Shown in pieces: positions 1 through 4,806 of a stretch of 7,461 nt of DNA. The stretch is taken from NCBI GenBank assembly GCA_023416335.1, contig JAEZHY010000239.1, forward strand, positions 1 through 7,461. Reading direction: 5' to 3'. The stretch comes from Pseudomonadota bacterium (GTDB lineage Bacteria > Desulfobacterota > Syntrophobacteria > Syntrophobacterales > Syntrophobacteraceae). Positions within the stretch are counted from its first letter, which is position 1; every line of letters begins with the position of its first letter. The notes beneath the pieces are model-generated. The model made no database searches and was not told the origin of the DNA. It worked only from the letters and a program-made list of their open reading frames with translations. A program made the translations under genes and the position numbers.

Positions 1-633
1 AACCTGATGCGCGGATATCAGTTCCCTGAATTCGATACCCCGGTCAAGGTGGGCAAAAGGGTTGCGGTAGTCGGAGCAGGAAACGTGGCGATGGATTCGG
101 CGCGCTGCGCTCTTCGCCTCCAGTCGCTCCGCGGCGATAAGGACGGAGAGGTACACATCGTCTACCGCCGATCTTCGGCCGAAGTTCCCGCAAGACTCGA
201 AGAAGTGCATCACGCCAAGGAAGAAGGGGTCATCTTCGACTTCCTGACGAACCCGGTCGAGATTCTCGGTGACGACAAGGGCCAGGTAAACGCAATACGC
301 TGTATCAGGATGGAACTCGGAGAACCGGATCAGTCCGGCCGCCGCAGCCCGGTTCCGATCAAGGGGTCCGAATTCGTCATGGAAGTGGACCAGGTGGTCA
401 TGGCCCTCGGCACCAACCCGAACCCGCTGGTGTTCTTCAATGCCGACGGCCTCGAACGCTCCAGGCACGGGACGGTTGTAGCCAATAACGAAAGCGGGCG
501 CACCACGATGAAGGGTGTCTGGGCCGGTGGAGACGTCGTGACGGGCGCGGCAACGGTCATCAGCGCCATGGGTGCGGGCAAACGCGCAGCAGCCGATATC
601 GACCGCTATCTCAAGGGCGAATTCACCTGGTAA
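1..633 (+). CDS. gltA: NADPH-dependent glutamate synthase small subunit / NfnB-type flavoprotein, C-terminal part
   Basis: This is the 3' end of a gene that begins before the window; the frame is open from base 1, so the ATG at 7 is an internal Met. The 210 visible residues hold the NAD(P)H-binding dinucleotide fold (GAGNVAMD, visible residues 25-32), the VYRRS..E.PAR segment typical of the GltD/GltA family, and the C-terminal FAD-binding stretch GGDVVTGAATVISAMGAG (176-193). Known members run to about 450-470 residues, so roughly the last 45% is present. GltD-type proteins pass electrons from NADPH through FAD and Fe-S clusters to glutamate synthase. In strict anaerobes near-identical proteins instead serve as NfnB/SudA, the large subunit of electron-bifurcating NADH-dependent ferredoxin:NADP oxidoreductase. 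The missing upstream neighbour would decide between these. Cytoplasmic. An intrinsic terminator follows 35 nt after the stop, so this is the last gene of its transcript. Confidence 0.9.
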   Translation, partial: NLMRGYQFPEFDTPVKVGKRVAVVGAGNVAMDSARCALRLQSLRGDKDGEVHIVYRRSSAEVPARLEEVHHAKEEGVIFDFLTNPVEILGDDKGQVNAIRCIRMELGEPDQSGRRSPVPIKGSEFVMEVDQVVMALGTNPNPLVFFNADGLERSRHGTVVANNESGRTTMKGVWAGGDVVTGAATVISAMGAGKRAAADIDRYLKGEFTW

Positions 634-668
634 TACAATTTCGCTGTATTGAATATCAGTTTTCGAAA

Positions 669-704
669 AAAGAGCCGGAGCCGAAAAGCCCCGGCTCTTT
701 CTTT
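669..704 (+). terminator. Rho-independent terminator after the gltA-like gene
   Basis: A perfect 10-bp stem, AAAGAGCCGG (669-678) with CCGGCTCTTT (691-700), encloses a 12-nt loop. It is followed by a T-rich run, TTTCTTTT. It sits 35 nt beyond the gltA-like stop codon and is oriented to end that transcript. The flanking A and T runs make it partly bidirectional, so it could also stop the reverse-strand hicB transcript arriving from the right. Confidence 0.88.
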
Positions 705-820
705 TCCGGTGACCTGTGATCTGTGGATGGTGAGGTGAAGAATGCCGTTGACGGCGGAGTATGTGCGAGTGCTCTCTTCCGGATGGAAATGAACGGTACT
801 GCGCCATACCTTTCGGCCGG

Positions 821-1066
821 TCATGCTACCGCGCGCTTGTCCTCGTTTTGGATGACAATCCTCGGTTTCGGATTAGTTGGCGGGATCGGCAATCCTTGTT
901 CTCTCAGGAGTGCAATATGCTCCTTCATTCCCCATCGGGCTTTGTAGATACAATCTTCCACCGAATGTCCAATTCCCGAGAAACCTTCCAGATCGGGGGA
1001 GTAGAAACCGAAAAAATCAGGCTCTTCAGTGGCCTCGATTATGAGTGAATAGGGCAGGTCGATCAT
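821..1066 (-). CDS. hicB: Orphan HicB-family antitoxin
   Basis: An 81-residue protein with the HicB-like fold signature. It opens with a strand, YSLIIEATEEPDFFGFYSPDLEGF (6-29), then a GIGHSVEDCIYKARWGMKEHI helix region (31-51), and ends with the linker G-LPIPP (58-63) found in HicB proteins. In the family, HicB neutralises the mRNA-cleaving toxin HicA and often represses its own operon. Many copies, like this one, have only the partial RNase H-like domain and no evident DNA-binding tail. The ATG is preceded by a good ribosome site (GGGAGA, about 7 nt away), which supports the start. No HicA-like small basic dsRBD protein is encoded in either flank on either strand, so this is a solitary antitoxin; its role is unknown and could be regulatory, anti-addiction or vestigial. 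The gene is transcribed toward gltA, against all its neighbours, and lies inside a 14-nt inverted repeat. Confidence 0.8.
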   Translation of the reverse strand: MIDLPYSLIIEATEEPDFFGFYSPDLEGFSGIGHSVEDCIYKARWGMKEHIALLREQGLPIPPTNPKPRIVIQNEDKRAVA

Positions 1067-1112
1067 CGCTATTCTCCCTGTCTGAGAACTGCACGTATTT
1101 ATTAATCCCGGT

Positions 1113-1142
1113 ACGATACAGTCGGTACCTGCATTGTGACAA
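1113..1142 (-). promoter_or_regulatory. Candidate promoter for hicB
   Basis: On the reverse strand, TTGTCA (1137-1142; 5 of 6 matches to TTGACA) and TATCGT (1113-1118; 4 of 6 to TATAAT) are separated by 18 nt. They would start transcription about 40 nt upstream of the hicB ATG. The match is moderate and rests on sequence only. Confidence 0.35.
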
Positions 1143-1172
1143 CCAGGACGTGCTTGTTCATACTCCGCCGTC

Positions 1173-1506
1173 TCCCAGGTTCCCGCTCTAAGGCACTCAC
1201 TCAGTCGCTCTCCGGCACCTCCTGCGTTTGTCCTCTTGCGAAGCGACGCTTCTTATGAAACTTCAATCAAAACCGAAGGCAAATTCTCATGGGTGACACG
1301 GACAACGTCTTTTTGTTGCCTGTCGGAGGCGAGAGGATTCGACCGTTTCGATTCCACTCCTGCAGTTCCTGGAAGCGAATTTAGCTCTGCCCCTCCTGTC
1401 CTTCCGCCCCAGGCGGGCAAAAAGACGTTGCCTTGGGGCCACTCTCCGCGGTTCCCGGCCGGCACGGTCAGGAAACCGTGCCTGAACTCAACGGGATGGG
1501 AGTTTC
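1173..1506. repeat. Non-coding spacer with palindromic repeat block (copy 1, plus orientation)
   Basis: No credible gene is visible here. The short open frames lack ribosome sites and protein-like composition. The block 1288-1440 resembles, in reverse complement, 4317-4435. Bases 1288-1308 match 4415-4435 at 20 of 21 positions, and the homology continues with gaps through GTTGCC and the GGGGCCAC segment ending near 1442. Embedded hairpins are: an imperfect one at 1299-1324 centred on a T-rich loop; a two-part stem GCCCCA/TGGGGC (1406-1411/1434-1439) with inner GGCAA/TTGCC (1416-1420/1428-1432); and GGCACGGT/ACCGTGCC (1461-1468/1475-1482, 6-nt loop). A smaller piece around 1240-1264 (GAAGC/GCTTC hairpin then ATGAAACTTC) recurs in direct orientation near 4063-4082. 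This is a mosaic of a dispersed intergenic repeat family. Confidence 0.7.
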
Positions 1507-1576
1507 ATTCTCGTTCAAACCGCGGCCCCCCTGGATCCCGGCTCAAAAACCTGCCGGGATGACGGATCGGGGGGCT
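1507..1576. repeat. REP-like stem-loop element with adjoining 15-nt shared motif
   Basis: ATCCCGGC (1535-1542) and GCCGGGAT (1553-1560) form an 8-bp stem with a 10-nt loop. They are bracketed by CCCCCC (1526-1531) and GGGGGG (1569-1574), which could extend the stem past an asymmetric internal loop. Read on the reverse strand, the core GTCATCCCGGC...GCCGGGATCCAG is the style of short palindromic intergenic repeat common in proteobacterial genomes. The 15-mer ATTCTCGTTCAAACC just before it (1507-1521) is repeated exactly at 4031-4045. These elements are usually non-coding and sometimes mobilised by RAYT transposases; none is present here. Confidence 0.7.
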
Positions 1577-1678
1577 CGGTCGCAAAATGCAGGGAACAAG
1601 ATTTGTCTCCATTTCGGTACATCCTACCCCAAATTCTGCTTCTCGTTGCAGTTCAGAATCTTTTGAGGAACAGAATGC

Positions 1679-1708
1679 TTGCATAAGGGTGCAAATCTCT
1701 CTTATAGT
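1679..1708 (+). promoter_or_regulatory. Candidate promoter for the aminotransferase-SPOR unit
   Basis: TATAGT (1703-1708; 5 of 6 to the -10 consensus) lies 18 nt after TTGCAT (1679-1684; weak -35). This would give a leader of about 70 nt before the ATG at 1784. The -35 overlaps a small palindrome, TTGCA...TGCAA (1679-1683/1690-1694), which could be an operator and might explain a weak -35 if transcription is activated. Sequence-only call. Confidence 0.4.
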
Positions 1709-1783
1709 GCCGGGTGGCAAAAGACGAAGAATGGCCATAGATTTGGGCCTTAATTCAATTCAACGGGAGGTCGTAAGGAAGAA

Positions 1784-2971
1784 ATGGCCGTTGCGGAAAA
1801 AATGCGTCAATTTATGGAAAAATCTTCCTGGATTCGTAAGATGTTTGAAGAAGGTGCGCGTCTTAAGAAGATCCATGGAGAAGATAATGTTTTCGACTTC
1901 AGCCTCGGAAATCCGAATGTTCCGCCCCCCGATCTGGTCCGGGAAAAACTGATCGAGCTGGCGAAGAGCGAAGAACCCGGAAAGCATGCCTACATGCCTA
2001 ATGCCGGTTTGACTTCAACCCGCTCCGCGATGTCCGCCTACTTCTGCCGGGAATATTGCGTTTCGATGGCCCACGAGCAGGTAATTGTGACCTGCGGTGC
2101 GGCAGGCGGGCTTAATATCGTTTTCAAGGCATTGCTCGATCCGGGGAATGAAGTACTTTGCCCGGCGCCTTATTTTGTCGAATACGGGTTCTATGTGGAC
2201 AACCACGGGGGCGTTCTGAAATCGGTCCCAACCCTTCCCGACTTCAATCTCGATCTTGACGGGATGGAGAAGGCAATCGGGCCGCAAACGAAGATCATCC
2301 TGATCAATTCGCCGAACAATCCAACCGGCCAGATCTACCCGGAGGAGTCCATTGCGCGGCTGGGCGAGATTCTTGCCCGCAAGAGCGCGGAATACGGACA
2401 CATTATCTACCTCGTCTCCGATGAACCTTACAGGAAGATCGTGTACGACAGCTGCTGCGTTCCGTGCGTCTTCCAGCACTATGCCAATTCGATGATCGTG
2501 AGTTCCTATTCCAAGGAGCTGTCGATTCCGGGAGAGCGCATTGGGTTCGTCGCAGTAAGTCCGAGTGCCGAAGATCCTGGTGCTGTTATGAATGCCCTGA
2601 CACTGGCTAACCGTATTCTGGGGTTTGTCAACGCACCTGCCATGATGCAGCGGCTTGTGATCGAACTGCAGGGCGTTTGCGTCGATGTGGATATATACAA
2701 GCACAAGAGGGACCGGCTCGTAAAGGGGCTCATGGATGCGGGCTATGAATTGACGATCCCGACCGGGGCTTTCTACCTTTTCCCCAAGAGCCCTCTGGCC
2801 GATGACGTGCAGTTCGTCAGACTTCTCCAGGAAGAGAACATACTTGTTGTACCCGGAAGCGGATTCGGCGGTCCCGGCCACTTCCGTATCGCTTACTGCG
2901 TAGATGACCGGATCATTGAAGGGGCTCTGCCGGGATTCGAAAGAGCGATCAAACGCGCGAAAGCCAACTAG
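1784..2971 (+). CDS. Class I/II PLP-dependent aminotransferase (aspartate aminotransferase-like)
   Basis: A 395-residue fold-type I aminotransferase of full length for the family (about 390-400). Visible landmarks are the NSPNNPTG motif (175-182, Asn179 contacting PLP), SDEPY (212-216, Asp213 to the pyridine nitrogen and Tyr216 to O3'), SYSKELSIPGERIG (241-254) with the Schiff-base Lys244 and phosphate-binding Arg252, and FRIA (367-370) with Arg368, which binds the substrate alpha-carboxylate. It transfers an amino group between an amino acid and a 2-oxoacid in the cytoplasm. The amino-acid specificity (aspartate, aromatic, methionine or other) cannot be read reliably from sequence, so no symbol is given. 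The ATG follows purine-rich GGGAGG (1765-1770) and AAGGAAG (1775-1781), and the N-terminal SSWIRKMFEEG segment fits a full-length start. The stop is 8-20 nt from the next gene, so the two are almost certainly co-transcribed. Confidence 0.93.
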   Translation: MAVAEKMRQFMEKSSWIRKMFEEGARLKKIHGEDNVFDFSLGNPNVPPPDLVREKLIELAKSEEPGKHAYMPNAGLTSTRSAMSAYFCREYCVSMAHEQVIVTCGAAGGLNIVFKALLDPGNEVLCPAPYFVEYGFYVDNHGGVLKSVPTLPDFNLDLDGMEKAIGPQTKIILINSPNNPTGQIYPEESIARLGEILARKSAEYGHIIYLVSDEPYRKIVYDSCCVPCVFQHYANSMIVSSYSKELSIPGERIGFVAVSPSAEDPGAVMNALTLANRILGFVNAPAMMQRLVIELQGVCVDVDIYKHKRDRLVKGLMDAGYELTIPTGAFYLFPKSPLADDVQFVRLLQEENILVVPGSGFGGPGHFRIAYCVDDRIIEGALPGFERAIKRAKAN

Positions 2972-2979
2972 GAAGTTCA

Positions 2980-3903
2980 TTGGGGGGGAAGATGCAAAAG
3001 AAAGTATTTTTGCAAAGGAATCTCCGGAGCGGTGGAAGCGGAGGATCTGGTTACCTCAAGTACTTGATGCTCGCTGCAATCTGCCTCATCCTGTTGGTAC
3101 TCGTAACGCCCTACCTGATCAGGCAAAAAGGGAGGGAAATCCCCAAGAGGCCGGTCCCCGAGAAGGGGATGGTAATGAAAGAACTCCCGAAGCCTCCCGA
3201 ACCGGCGCCCAAGCAGGCCGAGCCGGCACCGTCGCAGCCGGCGGGACCTCCGGAGGCTTTGAGTCCTCCCGAGCCTCAACCGCAACCGCAGCCCGCACCG
3301 CAAAGAGCGCCTGAACCCCCTCCTTCGGCCCAGTTGCCTGCGCCCCAAAAAGCGCCTGCTCAGCCCGCGGAACCTGCGCCTAAGGACCTTTTCCCGAAAA
3401 AGGGAACAGCTCCCGAGCCGCCTGTTGCAGAAAGCCCGAAACCGGCCACACCGGTTCAGCCACCTGCAAAGCCGGAACAAAAAGCTGCGAAACCGGGCAT
3501 GGCAGCTCCGGGCAAAACGGCTGCCGCACTCCAGAAACAAAAGCCTGCGGCTGCGGAAGCCGGAAAGAAAACGACGGCTTCGTCCGGCAAACGTATGTAC
3601 TCGGTGCAGGTCGGTAGTTTCAAAGACAGGAGCGAGGCGGAGATAATCCAGCGAAACCTCGCCAAGAAAGGCTATGGAGTAATGGTCTGCACGGGCATGT
3701 CCTCGAACGGCAACGTTACGTACAACGTTATGACCAAGCCGGTCGATAATGCCTCCAAGGCCGCCACCATGCTGGAGCAGATGAGAAGCGAAGGCAGGGC
3801 CAGCCCGACCGTCATCACCGTTCCCCAGGGCGGGGGCGACATGGGAAACCCGCCTTCGGCAAAGCCGCAACCGAAGCCGACGGGACCGACCGGAAAGAAT
3901 TGA
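2980..3903 (+). CDS. SPOR-domain bitopic membrane protein with Pro/Ala-rich linker
   Basis: The layout is typical of SPOR proteins. A short basic N-terminus precedes one hydrophobic segment (about residues 25-47, YLKYLMLAAICLILLVLVTP). Next comes a long Pro/Ala/Gln/Glu/Lys linker (about 50-200), then a C-terminal SPOR domain (about 205-283) beginning MYSVQVGSF with the RSEAE helix. SPOR domains bind denuded peptidoglycan glycan strands at the septum, so a periplasmic role in division or wall remodelling is likely; the exact partner is unknown. A tail of about 20 residues follows the domain. The start is ambiguous: TTG at 2980 has AGGAAG (2970-2975) 4 nt before it, while ATG at 2992 has a GGGGGGGAAG run directly before it. 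The ATG form (303 residues) is equally plausible. The Pro/Ala-rich codons create a long open Arg-rich frame on the other strand (2977-3870), which is an artefact. Co-transcribed with the aminotransferase, with no obvious functional link. Confidence 0.88.
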   Translation: MGGKMQKKVFLQRNLRSGGSGGSGYLKYLMLAAICLILLVLVTPYLIRQKGREIPKRPVPEKGMVMKELPKPPEPAPKQAEPAPSQPAGPPEALSPPEPQPQPQPAPQRAPEPPPSAQLPAPQKAPAQPAEPAPKDLFPKKGTAPEPPVAESPKPATPVQPPAKPEQKAAKPGMAAPGKTAAALQKQKPAAAEAGKKTTASSGKRMYSVQVGSFKDRSEAEIIQRNLAKKGYGVMVCTGMSSNGNVTYNVMTKPVDNASKAATMLEQMRSEGRASPTVITVPQGGGDMGNPPSAKPQPKPTGPTGKN

Positions 3904-3905
3904 TC

Positions 3906-3990
3906 GGGAACCGCGTTGGCGTTCCCTGATTTGAAGTGGATAAATTCATAGGTTTAAAACGAGGAGGGAGCCCCAGGGCTCCCTCTTTTT
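3906..3990 (+). terminator. Rho-independent terminator after the SPOR gene
   Basis: A perfect 9-bp stem, GAGGGAGCC (3964-3972) with GGCTCCCTC (3977-3985), has a CCAG tetraloop and is followed directly by TTTTT (3986-3990). It is a textbook intrinsic terminator and among the strongest structures in the window. A weaker hairpin, GGGAAC/GTTCCC (3906-3911/3921-3926), lies 2 nt after the stop codon and may protect the 3' end or assist. Confidence 0.92.
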
Positions 3991-4023
3991 ATTGGTTCAA
4001 GAGGAAGTCCAATTTAAGAGCGT

Positions 4024-4045
4024 GGTTTGAATTCTCGTTCAAACC
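4024..4045. repeat. Short palindrome sharing a 15-mer with the 1507 repeat
   Basis: GGTTTGAA (4024-4031) and TTCAAACC (4038-4045) form an 8-bp stem with loop TTCTCG. The right part, ATTCTCGTTCAAACC (4031-4045), is identical to 1507-1521, where the left arm is not conserved. It marks the left edge of the repeat-rich spacer and begins about 34 nt beyond the terminator tract. Confidence 0.65.
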
Positions 4046-4560
4046 AGGCTGAAGGTGTGCCGCTTCGCTCCAATGAAACTTCGATGAGAGTAAATGGTGA
4101 GCGGTGTAGGGTGGGGGAGCGGAGTGGGGTAAAGCTCTATCGTGCCCACCGTCCGTCCCCTCGGATCAGGGCTCATCGGGATTGCCGGGCGGTGGGCACC
4201 CAAAACGCAGGTGCCCACTCTCCTATGGGAGACATGATGCAAAAATGCACCTTTTCCCCTGGTTCCCAAGCTCCCCCCGCCTGGGAACCCCACAAGAAAC
4301 CGATGGTTTGGGGGTGGCCCAGGCAACAAGTTTTATCGTTGCCTGGGTCCGGAGGACAAGAGGCTTCGCTTGGAATTACCGTCCCTCTTGCCTGCGGCAC
4401 GGGCAACCAAAACCACGTTGCCCGTGTCACCCATGGTTTAGTTCCGAGCGCAAGGCGGTGGGGCACGATGAAGTGTTGCCCCGCTTCGCACCTCCGCCCT
4501 CCTAAAGGAGACGCGATACAAAATGCACCCTTTTGGGGCACCTGTCTCCCAAACGGGGGT
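4046..4560. repeat. Hairpin-rich repeat cluster (copy 2, mostly minus orientation)
   Basis: No gene is supported: a long open frame (4027-4677) has no ribosome site and translates the repeats. Strong stems, 5' arm/3' arm: 4142-4151/4190-4199 (10 bp, GTGCCCACCG); 4192-4200/4210-4218 (9 bp, 9-nt loop); 4261-4268/4282-4289 (8 bp); 4318-4327/4338-4347 (10 bp, CCCAGGCAAC); 4398-4407/4417-4426 (10 bp, CACGGGCAAC); 4460-4465/4477-4482 (6 bp). The 36-nt module 4220-4255 (CTCCTATGGGAGAC then TGCAC..TTTT) recurs diverged at 4499-4534. Bases 4317-4435 are the reverse-complement homologue of 1288-1440. The cluster therefore looks like several degraded, partly duplicated units of one palindromic intergenic family. 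The GC-rich arms and near-perfect pairing despite sequence drift suggest that structure is kept, or that the copies are recent. Confidence 0.75.
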
Positions 4561-4717
4561 GGGGCGCCGGCTCTTAAGACGCCTACACGGCTGCCGTTCT
4601 CCTTTCATTTGTTCCTGCAACTTCCCGACGCTCTCTTCCTTTCCCGAGCACCACCTGAATCAACCCAGAGTCCATGAGCAGGAGGGCCGGGGTTGCCTGC
4701 CCTGTAGCACCCCTTCC
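4561..4717. other. Featureless pyrimidine-rich spacer
   Basis: Between the repeat cluster and the mscS promoter the sequence is pyrimidine-rich with no convincing hairpin, ribosome site or protein-like reading frame. I see nothing assignable here. Confidence 0.5.
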
Positions 4718-4746
4718 TTGAAATCCGACCCCGATTCTTTTACAAT
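4718..4746 (+). promoter_or_regulatory. Sigma70-type promoter for the mscS-family gene
   Basis: TTGAAA (4718-4723; 5 of 6 to TTGACA) and TACAAT (4741-4746; 5 of 6 to TATAAT) are separated by the ideal 17 nt. Transcription would begin near 4753, giving a leader of about 54 nt that contains the GGAG ribosome site at 4793-4796. This is the best promoter match in the window. Confidence 0.65.
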
Positions 4747-4806
4747 TCCCCATCTTTTTCGGTCAAAACCCGCTTTGATAAACCATAGACTTGGAGTGAA
4801 TCCCGT

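Larger units (their letters stand above)
750..1172. repeat. 14-nt perfect inverted repeat bracketing the hicB gene
   Basis: GACGGCGGAGTATG at 750-763 recurs as its exact reverse complement, CATACTCCGCCGTC, at 1159-1172. The 395 bases between the arms contain just one plausible gene, the reverse-strand hicB at 821-1066, together with its putative promoter. Similarity stops at the ends of the 14-mer and I see no obvious target-site duplication outside it. The layout resembles the terminal repeats of a small non-autonomous element carrying a passenger gene. No transposase is present, so chance or an unrelated repeat cannot be excluded. Confidence 0.6.

Noticed and set aside
1102..1161. A 19-codon minus-strand peptide (MNKHVLVV...) upstream of hicB that might be a leader or a HicA remnant
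   Set aside because: Its ribosome site is too close to the ATG, the sequence has no HicA features, and its start falls in the inverted-repeat arm.
1236..1738. Several 70-110 codon frames in the spacer before the aminotransferase
   Set aside because: They overlap hairpin repeats, lack start signals and have no protein family resemblance.
2015..2980. A 321-codon minus-strand open frame opposite the aminotransferase
   Set aside because: Antisense shadow of a gene with all catalytic motifs intact.
2977..3870. A 297-codon Arg-rich open frame opposite the SPOR gene
   Set aside because: It is the antisense of Pro/Ala-rich codons. The sense strand has a membrane segment and a clear SPOR domain.
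4318..4426. Integron attC-like sites, because of GTTGCC...GGCAAC arms
   Set aside because: The arms do not fit the GTTRRRY/RYYYAAC core, the pairing is perfect instead of carrying extrahelical bases, and no integrase or cassette array is present.
4046..4560. CRISPR array
   Set aside because: Repeats are palindromic, diverged and irregularly spaced, with no uniform repeat-spacer periodicity and no cas genes.
4027..4677. A 216-codon open frame on the plus strand in the repeat cluster
   Set aside because: No ribosome site, no recognisable domain, and its sequence simply translates the palindromic repeats. Overlapping frames on both strands are equally open.
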